Position numbers and translations under genes: made by a program. From NCBI RefSeq assembly GCF_000802305.1, contig NZ_JTDK01000002.1:62001-126000 (forward strand): 64,000 nucleotides of DNA, read 5' to 3'. Under the pieces are notes generated by a model that was given only the letters and a program-made list of their open reading frames with translations, had not been told where the DNA came from and made no database searches. This document shows, one piece after another, positions 37,686-46,798 of this stretch (position 1 is its first letter; each line of letters opens with the position of its first letter). The stretch is from Microbacterium mangrovi. Its GTDB lineage: Bacteria; Actinomycetota; Actinomycetes; Actinomycetales; Microbacteriaceae.

Positions 37686-38750
37686 TCAGTTCTCGTTCTG
37701 TGCGGACTCGGTGTCGTGACGGATCTCGTGCCAGAGGTCCACGTTGTCTTCGTCCGACAGCATCCCCGCCGCCGACCGGCCCACGACCGTCACCGCGACG
37801 TGCGGGTCGGGCGAGGTGCGGATGTAGAGGCGATCCGAATCGGCGCCCGCGATGATGACCGCCAGCGACCGGCGGATCCGCGACAGGGCGTCGGCATCCA
37901 CCCCCTCCAGGCCGCCCTCGTCCAGGAGGGTCACCTGGATCCCGCGGCGGCGCGCAGAATCAAGCGCCGCCCGGACATGGTCGTCCAGGAGACGCGGGGC
38001 ACGCAGCTCGTCACGCAGCCGCGCCTCCGCCCGCAGCGCCTCCGCGCGCTCGGCGGTGGAGAGGGCCCCGCGGGTCTCGATGGTGCGGGTGAGCACGGGC
38101 CCGGCGACCTCCAGAGCCCGCTGCACCTGCACGCGGCGCTGCCGCTGGCGGCCCTCCTGGTCGGCGCGCAGCGCGATCGCGGTCCGCTGCAGTTCGGCCA
38201 GGCGCACGGTGTCGCGCACGGCCCGGTCCATCGACCACAGCAGCAGCTGCGCGGCCGCGACCCACATCAGCGACCCGACCAGGCCCGATCCGAGCGCCGT
38301 GAGGAAGCCGAGGGATGCCGACGACAGCACGACCAGTGCCGCCGTGCCCGCCCACGCCCACAGCGGACGACGCCGGGCCATCAGGATCGTCATGAGCGCA
38401 CCGATCTGGCCGATGTACGCCGTGCCCACCACGCTCGTGGCGAGTGCCGCGCCCACCGCCCAGGTCGTCACCAGCGGCTGGACGATCGCGACCACGAAGG
38501 CGAGGATCGTCACCCACAACGGCAGCCTCGCCACGCCCTGCGTGCGCGGACGGCCGCGCCGGTCGGTCGAATCCCTGTCGTCGCCGCGCACACCGACGAA
38601 CAGGCACAGCATGCTCGTCACCGCGTACAGCAGGTCGCTCACGAGCAGCCCGCCCGGGTGCAGCGGCGGCGTCGTCCACAGCTCGCCGCGCACGGTCAGG
38701 TAGATCGTGAACGCCGCCCCGAGGGTCAGCAGGATCGGCCGGGCGCCCAT
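37686..38750 (-). CDS. Membrane protein with coiled-coil and degenerate kinase-like C-terminus, third gene of a two-component operon
   Basis: 354 aa. Six to seven hydrophobic segments lie in residues 1-~190. A highly charged helical stretch (about 190-265, rich in R, Q, E and A) resembles a signalling or dimerisation helix. A C-terminal region follows, including LLDEGGLEGVDADALSRIR and VTVVGRSAAGML. I see none of the N, G1 or G2 boxes of an active HATPase domain. Position directly after the histidine kinase (1-nt overlap, TGATG) suggests an accessory sensor or an inactive kinase partner; this is inference. ATG 38750 is chosen for the coupling. Confidence 0.65.
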   Translation of the reverse strand: MGARPILLTLGAAFTIYLTVRGELWTTPPLHPGGLLVSDLLYAVTSMLCLFVGVRGDDRDSTDRRGRPRTQGVARLPLWVTILAFVVAIVQPLVTTWAVGAALATSVVGTAYIGQIGALMTILMARRRPLWAWAGTAALVVLSSASLGFLTALGSGLVGSLMWVAAAQLLLWSMDRAVRDTVRLAELQRTAIALRADQEGRQRQRRVQVQRALEVAGPVLTRTIETRGALSTAERAEALRAEARLRDELRAPRLLDDHVRAALDSARRRGIQVTLLDEGGLEGVDADALSRIRRSLAVIIAGADSDRLYIRTSPDPHVAVTVVGRSAAGMLSDEDNVDLWHEIRHDTESAQNEN

Positions 38751-40000
38751 CACACCACCGGCTCCGACGCCGTCCAGGTGAGCGTCACCGTGGTGCCGTC
38801 CCGCCCGGAATCCACGAACGCGCGGCCGCGCACCGCCGCCATCCGCGCCATGATCGATGCGCTGATGCCCAGGCGGTCGTCGGGAACATGCGAGGTGTCG
38901 AAGCCGCTCCCCCGATCGGACACCGTGACCTGCACCCGAAGCGGGTCGCGCGTCGCGGTGACCGAGGCGGCCAGGCCCGCTCCGCCGGCATGCTCCACCG
39001 CGTTCGTGATCGCCTGGACGCCCGCCATCGCGAGGGCGCGGGCCACCGCGCTGGGCACCGCGGCCGCATCCGGGCACGGCACGGTGATCGGCACTCCCAG
39101 ATCGGCGGCGACCCGCTGCAGCTGCTGGGCGATCACCACGAGCGCCACCGGGCCCTCCGGACCCATCGAGGCATCCTGCTCGGCGTCGGCGAGCCGGGTG
39201 AGGGCCTCGCTGGCCATGCTCACCGCCAGCAGCCGCTCACGCGGCGAATGTCCGCGTGCCGCGGCGATGAGAGCCGACAGCACGCTGTCGTGCATCAGGG
39301 CCCCCACCGCGAGGCGCTCCTGCTCGGCGGCATCCGCCGCGACCGCCTCGGCATAGGAGGCATCCGCCTCGGCACGGCGACGGTCGACCGTCGCCGCCAC
39401 CCGCCGGAACAGCCACCCCAGCGTCACCACGATCGAGCCCAGCACGAGCGCGAACGACGCCTCCAGCAGGAACATCGGAACATCGAGCGGCTGCCCGCTG
39501 CTGCCGACCAGCCGCACCACGAGCCACTCGAGAGGCACGAAGAACGCCAGCACGACCTGCCAGACCAGCGGAAAGGCCAGCAGCGTCGCGGCGGTGATGA
39601 CGTTGAGCAGGAAGAAGATCCACGGCTGCTCCTCGCCCGACATCGTGCCGGCGCCGTGGATGAACGGCCACAGCGCGATGCCGACGATCCCGACGACGGA
39701 GAAGAGCGCGGCGAACAGCTTCACGGCGCGCCCGGTGAAGCACGCCACGATCATGAGGCCGAGCGGCACGAACACGATCAGCTCCAGCAGCGGATGCCAG
39801 GAATCGGCCGTCTCCGCACCGCCGAGCGCCGCGGCCAGACCCTGGGCGCCCAGCAGGGAGCAGCCGAACCCCACGACGACCTCGATGGCCCGCTCCACGC
39901 GGGAGGAGGTGAACCGCCCGAGGTCCACGGCGCTGATCGATTCGACAGCCCCGGTCGGGGTCGGCCCGGTGCGCGCCTCAGAAGCCACGGGGCGGCGCAT
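38750..40000 (-). CDS. Sensor histidine kinase, NarL-type partner
   Basis: 416 aa. About five to six membrane segments occur between ~50 and 205 ([54 protein letters not shown]), without a large extracellular sensor domain. The cytoplasmic part has a HisKA_3-like phosphoacceptor region, [21 protein letters not shown] (His in MHD). The ATPase domain has [12 protein letters not shown] (N box), VSDRGSGFD (G1) and DRLGISASI (G2). It should phosphorylate the response regulator encoded just upstream. ATG 40000 overlaps that gene by 23 bp; GTG 39988 is an alternative. The signal sensed is unknown. Confidence 0.87.
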   Translation of the reverse strand: MRRPVASEARTGPTPTGAVESISAVDLGRFTSSRVERAIEVVVGFGCSLLGAQGLAAALGGAETADSWHPLLELIVFVPLGLMIVACFTGRAVKLFAALFSVVGIVGIALWPFIHGAGTMSGEEQPWIFFLLNVITAATLLAFPLVWQVVLAFFVPLEWLVVRLVGSSGQPLDVPMFLLEASFALVLGSIVVTLGWLFRRVAATVDRRRAEADASYAEAVAADAAEQERLAVGALMHDSVLSALIAAARGHSPRERLLAVSMASEALTRLADAEQDASMGPEGPVALVVIAQQLQRVAADLGVPITVPCPDAAAVPSAVARALAMAGVQAITNAVEHAGGAGLAASVTATRDPLRVQVTVSDRGSGFDTSHVPDDRLGISASIMARMAAVRGRAFVDSGRDGTTVTLTWTASEPVV

Positions 40001-40643
40001 CCTCGGGCAGCAGGCCGTCCTCCTCGGCACGGCGGCGCAGATCGAGCTTGGTCGGGGCGTCTCGTCCGACTTCGACGTACTTGACGCGGATGCGGGTGAT
40101 GTTCTCCTTCGCCGTCGAATAGGCGACGCCGAGCTGCGCGGCGACGGCTTTCAGCGGAAGACCCGCGGCGTACAGGCGCAGCACCTCGCGCTCGCGCTGC
40201 GAGAGCTGCGCGTCGGCGAAGGCCCGATCGCCCTCGACGGCGCTGGCCCACTCGACGTTGTTGAGCGCCTCGCCAGCGGCGACGAGCATGATCGAGCTGA
40301 GGACGTCGCCGGTGGGCGACGCCTTGCTGACGATTCCGACCGCCCCCGCCGCGAGCGCCTCGCGGACGGCTGCCGGGCGGTCGGCGACGCTGTGGATGAT
40401 GACGCTCGACCCGTCGGCGGTGAGGCGCTGCACGTTCTCGGTCACCGTGGTGCCGTCGCCGAGGGTGAGATCGAGCACGACGACGTCGGCGGGCGGCATC
40501 CGGACGGTGAGCCGCTCCTTGAGGTAGGCCAGGACCGTCGCACCGGAGAACACGACCTCCAGGACGCCTCCGGTGCGCGCACAGGCCGCTTCGAGCCCGA
40601 GTCGGACCGACTCGTGGTCGTCGATCAGGGCAACGCGTGTCAC
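39978..40643 (-). CDS. NarL/FixJ-type response regulator
   Basis: 221 aa. The receiver domain (1-~125) has acidic residues Asp8 and Asp9, phosphoacceptor Asp58 in [11 protein letters not shown], and the conserved Lys in GIVSKAS. The C-terminal LuxR-type helix-turn-helix (about 145-205) has [20 protein letters not shown], then [17 protein letters not shown]. It is first gene of the three-gene operon with the kinase and the membrane protein. GTG 40643 has TAGTGT exactly 6 nt upstream, so it is leaderless. Targets are unknown. Confidence 0.92.
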   Translation of the reverse strand: MTRVALIDDHESVRLGLEAACARTGGVLEVVFSGATVLAYLKERLTVRMPPADVVVLDLTLGDGTTVTENVQRLTADGSSVIIHSVADRPAAVREALAAGAVGIVSKASPTGDVLSSIMLVAAGEALNNVEWASAVEGDRAFADAQLSQREREVLRLYAAGLPLKAVAAQLGVAYSTAKENITRIRVKYVEVGRDAPTKLDLRRRAEEDGLLPEDAPPRGF

Positions 40644-40649
40644 GTCGTC

Positions 40650-40655
40650 ACACTA
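40650..40655 (-). promoter_or_regulatory. -10 box TAGTGT of the two-component operon
   Basis: TAGTGT ends 6 nt before GTG 40643 and abuts the stop codon of the methyltransferase gene (40656). Confidence 0.45.
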
Positions 40656-41936
40656 CTACCGGGCAGCGCCCGGCCGCCGGAGGGTCGCGATGGTCTCGAC
40701 GTGGTGCGAATGGGGGAACAGATCGAACGCGCTCAGGTGCGACGTCTCATACCCGGCGTCGCGGAAGGTGCGCAGGTCGCGCGCGAGCGCCACCGGGTCG
40801 CACGCCACGTAGACGATGCCGGCGGGCGCCAGGCCGGCGAGCGCCTGCACCACCTCGCGCCCCGCCCCCGAACGCGGCGGATCGAGCACGACGACACCGC
40901 GTCCGATGCGTTCGCGGGCGGCGGCATCCGCGTCGGCGGCGAAGCGCGGCAGCCAGCGGTCCACGCGCACCCGGGCCACCTCGGCGTCCGGCCACGCGGA
41001 CAGGTTCTGCGCCGCGTGGCCGGTGGCCCGGGCATCCGACTCGACGCTGAGCACGCGGCCTCCGCCGTGCTCGGCGAGGGCCGTCGCGAACAGGCCGACA
41101 CCGCCGTAGAGGTCGAAGTGCTGCGCCTCCGGGTCGACGCCGAGCTCGCCGAGCGCTGCGCTCACCGTGTCGAACAGCGTGTCGGCGGCGAGCCGGTGCA
41201 CCTGCCAGAAGCCCCCGGCATCCAGCCGGAAACGGTGGCGTCCGACGGTTTCGACAATGGTCTCGCGCGCCGCGGGCGGTGTTCCGCGGGTGGCCTCCGG
41301 ACGCGGGATGACGCGAACCTCCCCGTCGGCCGGCTGGACGAGATCGATGCGGCCCGGCTGAGCCCCGCCGCGATCGGCCACCGCCCGTGCGACGCGCTCG
41401 ATCTCGGCGGTCGCCAGCGGGAGGTCGTCGAACCGGACGACGTGGTGGCTGCGCTGCGCGAAGGGCCCGACGGCCCCGTCGGCGTCGACGTGCAGGCTGA
41501 CACGGGTGCGCCAGCGCGTGGCCTGCGGGTGCTCCCAGGTGTGCTCGTCCTCGCCGACCCCGGCCGGATGCACGAGCACGGATGCCTCGAATCCGGCGAA
41601 CCGCTTCAGGGAGTCCTCGATGACGTGCGCCTTCAGCCGGCGCTGGTGGGGGATGTCGATGTGCCCGAAGTCGGCGCCGCCGGGACGATCCTGCGGCGGG
41701 ACGTCGAGGTCGGCCTGCCGCCAGATGTGCGGGCGGCGGTGGCTGGAGGCGTCCAGCACCTCGAGCACCTCGCCGCGCCAGAACGACGCCTTGGACGTGT
41801 CGGTGAGCCGCACCCGCACCCGCTCGCCCGGCAGCGTGTCGGGCACGAACACCACGCGTCCTTCGTGTCGGCCGACGAACACCCCGCCGTGCGCGACGTC
41901 GGCGATGTCGAGGTCGATGAGCTGGCCGGCATCCAT
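40656..41936 (-). CDS. TrmA/RumA-family RNA 5-methyluridine methyltransferase
   Basis: 426 aa. The N-terminal TRAM domain (about 1-60) has [19 protein letters not shown] and GERVRVRLT. The SAM domain has [18 protein letters not shown] (motif I), [16 protein letters not shown] and [15 protein letters not shown], where the Cys is in the nucleophile position of TrmA/RumA enzymes. It should make m5U in tRNA or rRNA. I do not see a four-cysteine iron-sulfur motif like that of RumA. The start is ATG 41936. Divergent from maf, with 34 bp between start codons. Confidence 0.9.
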   Translation of the reverse strand: MDAGQLIDLDIADVAHGGVFVGRHEGRVVFVPDTLPGERVRVRLTDTSKASFWRGEVLEVLDASSHRRPHIWRQADLDVPPQDRPGGADFGHIDIPHQRRLKAHVIEDSLKRFAGFEASVLVHPAGVGEDEHTWEHPQATRWRTRVSLHVDADGAVGPFAQRSHHVVRFDDLPLATAEIERVARAVADRGGAQPGRIDLVQPADGEVRVIPRPEATRGTPPAARETIVETVGRHRFRLDAGGFWQVHRLAADTLFDTVSAALGELGVDPEAQHFDLYGGVGLFATALAEHGGGRVLSVESDARATGHAAQNLSAWPDAEVARVRVDRWLPRFAADADAAARERIGRGVVVLDPPRSGAGREVVQALAGLAPAGIVYVACDPVALARDLRTFRDAGYETSHLSAFDLFPHSHHVETIATLRRPGAAR

Positions 41937-41958
41937 GCATCCAGCATCCCACGCGCAA

Positions 41959-41964
41959 TACGCT
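41959..41964 (+). promoter_or_regulatory. -10 box TACGCT of maf
   Basis: TACGCT ends 6 nt before GTG 41971; leaderless. The divergent methyltransferase starts only 34 bp away, so the two promoters must overlap. Confidence 0.42.
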
Positions 41965-41970
41965 GGGCAG

Positions 41971-42624
41971 GTGCGCGTCTGCCTGGCCTCGACCTCTCCC
42001 GCCCGCCTGATGCTGCTGCGGCAGGTCGGCATCGAACCCGAGACCCTTGCTCCGGGTGTCGACGAAGAGGCGGTCGTCGCCGCCGTCGAGCAGGCGGAGG
42101 AGCGCACCCTCACGCCCGACGAGCACGTGCTGCTGCTGGCCCGCCGCAAAGCCGCGGATGTCGCGGCCACGCTGCGCGAACGCGATCCGGACTTCGACGG
42201 GATCGTCATCGGCGGCGACTCGATGTTCGCATTCGGCGGCGAGATCCTCGGCAAACCGCACCGTCCCGAGGTGGCGGCGGCGCGCTGGCGCGAGATGCGC
42301 GGCGGGACGGGCATCCTGCACTCCGGTCACAGCGTGTTCCGGCTCCAGCCCGGGCGGCCGGCCGTCGAGGCGCATGCCGTCGCGGTGGCCTCGGTGACGT
42401 TCGCCGCCGACGTCGACGACGAGGAGATCGCCGCGTACGTGGCATCCGGCGAGCCCCTGCAGGTCGCCGGGGCGTTCACGCTCGACAGTCTCGCCGGCGC
42501 GTTCATCGAACGCGTCGACGGCGACCCGTCGACCGTCGTGGGCATGTCGCTGTCGACGCTGCGGCACCTCGTGCGCGACCTCGGCGTCTCGTGGACCGCG
42601 CTCTGGCAGACGCGATCGGCCTGA
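41971..42624 (+). CDS. maf: Maf-family nucleoside triphosphate pyrophosphatase
   Basis: 217 aa. [14 protein letters not shown] at the N-terminus, [29 protein letters not shown] (with the catalytic Asp), and [20 protein letters not shown]. Maf proteins hydrolyse non-canonical or pyrimidine NTPs to monophosphates, guarding nucleotide pools. It starts at GTG 41971. Position between accE and accA matches the order I recall in M. tuberculosis, but here a two-component operon and a methyltransferase gene intervene. Confidence 0.92.
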   Translation: MRVCLASTSPARLMLLRQVGIEPETLAPGVDEEAVVAAVEQAEERTLTPDEHVLLLARRKAADVAATLRERDPDFDGIVIGGDSMFAFGGEILGKPHRPEVAAARWREMRGGTGILHSGHSVFRLQPGRPAVEAHAVAVASVTFAADVDDEEIAAYVASGEPLQVAGAFTLDSLAGAFIERVDGDPSTVVGMSLSTLRHLVRDLGVSWTALWQTRSA

Positions 42625-42706
42625 TCCGCGGGCCTAGGAGACATCCGACGAGGTTTTGCGGCCTTTCTTGTGCGGATTCCTCAAAAACTGGACGTCCACG
42701 CATCGC

Positions 42707-42712
42707 TAGGCT
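42707..42712 (+). promoter_or_regulatory. -10 box TAGGCT of accA
   Basis: TAGGCT lies 7 nt before ATG 42720 with no Shine-Dalgarno; leaderless. The preceding 80 bp from the maf stop hold no gene. Confidence 0.45.
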
Positions 42713-42719
42713 GACATTC

Positions 42720-44489
42720 ATGCCTGCTATCGCCAAGGTTCTCGTTGCCAACCGCGGCGAGATCGCCGTCCGCGTCATCCGCGCCGCACGCGACTCCGGA
42801 AAGGGCTCGGTCGCGATCTACGCCGACCAGGACCGCGATGCGATGCACGCCAAGCTCGCCGACGAGGCGTACGCCCTCGGCGGCGCCACCAGCGCCGAGA
42901 CCTACCTGTCGATCGAGAAGATCCTCTCCATCGCCCGCCGCTCCGGCGCCGACGCGGTGCACCCCGGCTACGGGTTCCTCGCCGAGAACGCCGAGTTCGC
43001 CCGCGCCGTCATCGCCGCCGGACTCGTCTGGATCGGCCCCTCGCCCGAGGCCATCGAGGCGCTCGGCGACAAGGTGACCGCCCGTCACGTGGCCGAGAAG
43101 GTCGGCGCTCCGCTCGCCCCCGGCACGCCCGGCCCGGTCGACGGCGCCGACGAGGTCTCCGCGTTCGCCCGCGAGTTCGGCCTGCCGATCGCGATCAAGG
43201 CGGCCTACGGCGGCGGTGGCCGCGGCCTCAAGGTCGCGCGTGAGTTCGACGAGATCCCCGAGCTGTTCGAGTCCGCCACGCGCGAGGCGATCACCGCCTT
43301 CGGCCGCGGCGAGTGCTTCGTGGAGAAGTACCTCGACAAGCCCCGCCACGTCGAGACCCAGTGCCTGGCGGATGCCGCCGGCAACGTCGTCGTCGTCTCC
43401 ACGCGCGACTGCTCGCTGCAGCGCCGTCACCAGAAGCTCGTCGAGGAGGCGCCCGCGCCGTTCCTCTCGGACGAGCAGAACGGCATCCTCTACCAGGCGT
43501 CCAAGGCGATCCTGCGCGAAGTCGGCTACGTCGGCGCCGGCACGTGCGAGTTCCTCATCGGCGCCGACGGCACGATCTCGTTCCTCGAGGTGAACACCCG
43601 CCTGCAGGTCGAGCACCCGGTCTCCGAAGAGGTCACCGGCATCGACCTCGTGCGCGAGCAGTTCCGCATCGCCGAGGGCGGCACGCTCGACTACCCCGAC
43701 CCGGAGCCGGAGGGGCACTCGATCGAGTTCCGCATCAACGGCGAAGACCCCGGTCGCGGCTTCCTCCCGCAGCCCGGACCCGTCAAGGCGTTCCGCACGT
43801 TCGGCGGCCCCGGCATGCGCCTGGACTCCGGCGTCACCGCCGGTGACGTCGTCAGCGGCGCCTTCGACTCGCTGCTCGGCAAGGTGATCATCACCGGCCG
43901 CAACCGTGAAGAGGCGCTCGAACGCGCCCGCCGCGCGCTCGACGAGTTCGAGGTCGCGGGCCTTCCCACCGTGCTCCCGTTCCACCGCAAGGTGGTGCGC
44001 GAACCCGCCTTCACGGCCGAAGACGGCGAGTTCGGCGTGTACACGCGCTGGATCGAGACGGAGTTCGTCAACGACATCCCGCCGTGGGACGGCGAGCTGT
44101 CCGACCCGGCCGGCCCCGAGGCACGGCACACCGTCGTCGTCGAGGTCAGCGGCAAGCGCCTCGAGGTGAGTCTCCCCGACCGCATCGTCGCCGCCCCGCG
44201 CGAGGGCGCCGGGCGCCCGGCGGCCGTTCCGCCGTCGCGGCGCAGCCACACCACCACGGTGTCGGCGGGCGCCTCCGGCGACGCCGTGAAGTCGCCCATG
44301 CAGGCCACGATCGTGAAGGTCGCCGTCGAAGAGGGCCAGGAGGTCGTCAAGGGCGACCTGGTCGTCGTGCTCGAGGCCATGAAGATGGAACAGCCCATCC
44401 AGGCCCACAAGGACGGTGTGATCGGCGCGATCAACGCCGAACCCGGCACCACGGTGTCCGCCGGCCACCAGCTGCTGACGATCTCCTAG
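42720..44489 (+). CDS. accA: Acyl-CoA carboxylase alpha subunit (biotin carboxylase + biotin carboxyl carrier)
   Basis: 589 aa. The biotin carboxylase domain (1-~450) has [32 protein letters not shown], the ATP-grasp loop [33 protein letters not shown] and [21 protein letters not shown] linker rich in basic residues and Pro precedes the C-terminal biotinyl domain (about 520-589), with EAMKMEQ and biotinylated Lys555. It carries out ATP-dependent carboxylation of biotin; AccD and AccE complete the enzyme and BirA biotinylates it. It is followed by a large palindrome, then the repeat array. Confidence 0.96.
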   Translation: MPAIAKVLVANRGEIAVRVIRAARDSGKGSVAIYADQDRDAMHAKLADEAYALGGATSAETYLSIEKILSIARRSGADAVHPGYGFLAENAEFARAVIAAGLVWIGPSPEAIEALGDKVTARHVAEKVGAPLAPGTPGPVDGADEVSAFAREFGLPIAIKAAYGGGGRGLKVAREFDEIPELFESATREAITAFGRGECFVEKYLDKPRHVETQCLADAAGNVVVVSTRDCSLQRRHQKLVEEAPAPFLSDEQNGILYQASKAILREVGYVGAGTCEFLIGADGTISFLEVNTRLQVEHPVSEEVTGIDLVREQFRIAEGGTLDYPDPEPEGHSIEFRINGEDPGRGFLPQPGPVKAFRTFGGPGMRLDSGVTAGDVVSGAFDSLLGKVIITGRNREEALERARRALDEFEVAGLPTVLPFHRKVVREPAFTAEDGEFGVYTRWIETEFVNDIPPWDGELSDPAGPEARHTVVVEVSGKRLEVSLPDRIVAAPREGAGRPAAVPPSRRSHTTTVSAGASGDAVKSPMQATIVKVAVEEGQEVVKGDLVVVLEAMKMEQPIQAHKDGVIGAINAEPGTTVSAGHQLLTIS

Positions 44490-44499
44490 CGGGTCGAGT

Positions 44500-44535
44500 G
44501 ACGAGGGGGGATGCCGCGCGGCATCCCCCCTCGTC
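44500..44535. terminator. Perfect palindrome after accA, probable terminator
   Basis: Two perfectly complementary 17-nt arms (44501-44517, ACGAGGGGGGATGCCGC, and 44518-44534) lie back to back; flanking G44500 and C44535 extend the pairing to 18. In RNA the tip must open a few bases. It starts 11 nt after the accA stop. The tail is TCGTTCG rather than a T-run, so termination is likely but not textbook. Confidence 0.6.
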
Positions 44536-44686
44536 GTTCGCCGCAGCCCCGCGTCGCGCACTCGCTCGTCACGAAGCGCACCCGGCGCACATCGTGACGA
44601 GCGGACGCGGCATCCCGCGCTGAGTCGTCACGAAACGCGTAACGCCACGCACATCGTGACGAGCGAACGACGCATCCCGCGCTTAG

Positions 44687-44826
44687 TCGTCACGAAGCGC
44701 CCCGCGCCGCACATCGCGACGAGTCAAGCAACCAGCCCGCCCGCCCCTCGGGCACACCCCTCACTCGTCACAAGGCGCACCACGCCGGGCACATCGTGAC
44801 GAGCGAACGCGGCATCCCGCGCTGAG
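44687..44826. repeat. Higher-order repeat copy 1 (unit, long spacer, CAA-type unit, short spacer)
   Basis: 140 bp: unit 44687-44722, 42-bp spacer, CAA-type unit 44765-44802, 24-bp spacer. It is the most diverged of three copies; its right arm at 44714 reads TCGCGACGA. Confidence 0.75.
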
Positions 44827-44889
44827 TCGTCACGAAACGCGTCACGCCGCGCACATCGTGACGACCCAACGAGGCATCCCGCGACTCAC

Positions 44890-45030
44890 TCGTCACGAAC
44901 CACACCCCGCGCCGCACATCGTGACGACCCAAGCAATCAGCCCGCCCGCCGCTGGGGCACACCGCTCACTCGTCACAAAGCGCACCACACCCTGCACATC
45001 GTGACGAGCGAACGAGGCACCGCGCCTCAC
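44890..45030. repeat. Higher-order repeat copy 2
   Basis: 141 bp: unit 44890-44927, 42-bp spacer 44928-44969, CAA-type unit 44970-45007, 23-bp spacer. The long spacer is identical base for base to that of copy 3 (45069-45110), which points to a recent tandem duplication. Confidence 0.82.
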
Positions 45031-45172
45031 TCGTCACGAAACGCACCCCGCGCCGCACATCGTGACGACCCAAGCAATCAGCCCGCCCGCCGCTGGGGCA
45101 CACCGCTCACTCGTCGCAAAGCGCACCACGCACCGCACATCGTGACGACCGAACGAGGCATCCCGCGCTCAG
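45031..45172. repeat. Higher-order repeat copy 3
   Basis: 142 bp, directly abutting copy 2: unit 45031-45068, 42-bp spacer 45069-45110, unit 45111-45148 (left arm TCGTCGCAA), 24-bp spacer. Confidence 0.82.
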
Positions 45173-45220
45173 TCGTCACGAAACGCGCCACGAGCCGTAC
45201 ATCGTGACGACCGAACGACG

Positions 45221-45242
45221 CGGCTCGCCCGCGGCTCGCCCG
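45221..45242. repeat. 11-bp direct tandem repeat
   Basis: CGGCTCGCCCG occurs twice back to back (45221-45231 and 45232-45242) between the last palindromic unit and the lpdA stop. Its role is unknown. Confidence 0.7.
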
Positions 45243-45281
45243 CGACGCGCGGGGGTGCGGCACGCAGGGCGGGATGCCGGG

Positions 45282-46733
45282 TCAGTCGTGCTCGTGGCCG
45301 GCGCGCTCGACCAGGTGCATGCCGCGCATGGCATCCATGATCGTGGCGGTCAGCGACGGATACACCGCGAAGGTGCGCGACATCTGGTCGACCGTGAGTC
45401 GGCGCTCGATCGCGATCGCGATCGGCAGGATGAGCTCGGACGCCTTCGGGGCGACGATGACGCCGCCGATCACGGTGCCGCTGCCGCGGCGCGCGATGAG
45501 CTTCACGAAACCGTCGGTGACGCCCATCATCTTCGCCCGCGGGTTGGCCGCGAGAGGAAGCTTCAGCACCACGCCGTCGGCGACCCCGTCGATGACGTCC
45601 TGCTCCTGCCAGCCCACCGTCGCGATCTCCGGGGCGGTGAAGATGTTCGACGTGATCTTGCGCTTGTCGATCGGGATGGCCGAGTCGCCGAGCGCGTGGA
45701 AGATCGCGACGCGCCCCTGCATGAAGGCGACGGATGCCAGCGGGTAGAAGGTCGTGCAGTCGCCGGCCGCGTAGATGTTGGGCACCGAGGTGCGCGAGAC
45801 GCCGTTGACCTGGATGTGCCCGGACGCGGTCATCTGCACGCCGGCATCCTCGAGGCCGAGGCCCGCCGTGTTCGGGATCGACCCCACCGCCATGAGGCAG
45901 TGGCTGCCGGTGAGCACCGTGCCGTCGCCGAGCGTGACCTTCACCCCGTCACCGGTGTTCTCCACGCTCGACGCCCGCGACTTCGACATCAGGGTCATCC
46001 CGCCGCGGGTGAAGACGTCTTCGAGCACGGCGGCGGCGTCGGCATCCTCCCCCGGCAGCACCCGGTCGCGGCTGGAGACCAGCGTCACCTTGGCGCCGAG
46101 GTTCATGTAGGCGCCGGCGAACTCCGCGCCGGTGACGCCCGATCCGACCACGATCAGGTGCTCGGGGAGCTTCTTCATGTTGTACAGCTGCGTCCAGGTG
46201 AGGATGCGCTCCCCGTCGGGCTTGGCCGTGGCGAGCTCGCGCGGGGATGCCCCCACCGACACCACGATGGTGTCGGCCTCGATGCGCTCGAAGTCGGTGC
46301 CGCCGGGCGCCGTCGACACGACGACCGCGTTGCGGCCCTCGAGGCGTCCGTGTCCGGAGATGATGCGCACGCCCGCCTCGAGCAGTGCCTGGTGCATGTC
46401 CTCGGACTGCTGGCGGGCCAGCGACAGCAGCCGGTGGTTGACCGCGGCCAGGTTGATCGCGAGCTGCGGGCGCAGCGGCTTGTCGTCGGCGTCGTGCGCG
46501 AACAGCTGCACGCCGAGATCTGACGCCTGGGCGATCGCGACCGCGGCATCCGCCGTCGCGATGAGACTCTTGGAGGGCACGACGTCGGTGATGACCGCGG
46601 ATCCGCCGATCCCGACCCGCTCCACGAGCGTCACCTTGGCACCCAGCTGAGCGGCGGCGAGCGCCGCCTCGTAGCCGCCGGGGCCGCCTCCGATGATGGC
46701 GACGCTCTGCGAGAGAAGGAAGCTTTCAGACAT
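45282..46733 (-). CDS. lpdA: NAD(P)H-quinone dehydrogenase, LpdA-like flavoprotein lacking the redox disulfide
   Basis: 483 aa pyridine nucleotide-disulfide oxidoreductase fold: FAD motif VAIIGGGPGGYEAALAAAQLG, NAD motif LIVVGSGVTGAEFAGAYMNLG, second FAD motif VPNIYAAGDCT, and dimerisation domain from ~350. Where true lipoamide dehydrogenases have the GGTCLNVGCIPSK disulfide, this has GGSAVITDVVPSK without Cys. The C-terminal HPxxxE active-site motif is also not evident. This matches M. tuberculosis LpdA (Rv3303c), an NAD(P)H:quinone reductase. ATG 46733 is used; ATG 46742 would add three residues. Divergent from pnp. Confidence 0.9.
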   Translation of the reverse strand: MSESFLLSQSVAIIGGGPGGYEAALAAAQLGAKVTLVERVGIGGSAVITDVVPSKSLIATADAAVAIAQASDLGVQLFAHDADDKPLRPQLAINLAAVNHRLLSLARQQSEDMHQALLEAGVRIISGHGRLEGRNAVVVSTAPGGTDFERIEADTIVVSVGASPRELATAKPDGERILTWTQLYNMKKLPEHLIVVGSGVTGAEFAGAYMNLGAKVTLVSSRDRVLPGEDADAAAVLEDVFTRGGMTLMSKSRASSVENTGDGVKVTLGDGTVLTGSHCLMAVGSIPNTAGLGLEDAGVQMTASGHIQVNGVSRTSVPNIYAAGDCTTFYPLASVAFMQGRVAIFHALGDSAIPIDKRKITSNIFTAPEIATVGWQEQDVIDGVADGVVLKLPLAANPRAKMMGVTDGFVKLIARRGSGTVIGGVIVAPKASELILPIAIAIERRLTVDQMSRTFAVYPSLTATIMDAMRGMHLVERAGHEHD

Positions 46734-46798
46734 GGATCCCATTCTCTCAGGGCCCGCCGACCGGAAAGTGAACGCCCACGCACAGCACTGCGGCCCTC

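Larger units (their letters stand above)
44566..45210. repeat. Array of ten palindromic repeats (TCGTCACGA...TCGTGACGA) between accA and lpdA
   Basis: Ten units of 35-38 bp, each bounded by a left 9-mer TCGTCACGA and its exact complement TCGTGACGA on the right. Units: 44566-44600, 44625-44662, 44687-44722, 44765-44802, 44827-44864, 44890-44927, 44970-45007, 45031-45068, 45111-45148, 45173-45210. The right end GCACATCGTGACGA is the most conserved part. Each 9-mer is itself a near-palindrome (TCGT-C/G-ACGA). Spacers fall in two classes: about 24 bp (core GGCATCCCGCG) and 42 bp (core CAGCCCGCCCGCC). Three units (44765, 44970, 45111) have an altered left arm ending in CAA, and all three follow a 42-bp spacer. 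No ORF here looks real. I do not recognise the family; a BIME/REP-like element, multi-site protein target, or paired hairpins are all possible. Confidence 0.9.

Noticed and set aside
44566..45210. CRISPR array
   Set aside because: The units are palindromic and variable, while the spacers are conserved in two classes with one pair identical. That is the opposite of CRISPR, where repeats are constant and spacers unique. No Cas gene is present.
44566..45210. Integron attC-site array or IS-flanking repeats
   Set aside because: The spacers are too short for gene cassettes, there is no integrase or transposase, and the R-box core expected of attC sites is not visible.
44768..45263. Short open frames inside the repeat array encoding repeats such as FVTSERG
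   Set aside because: They arise from reading the repeat units in open phase, have no ribosome-binding site, and occur on both strands alike.
45204..46523. 439-codon plus-strand frame through lpdA
   Set aside because: It is antisense to a complete flavoprotein with all FAD/NAD motifs; the translation is low-complexity and rich in R, D, H and V.
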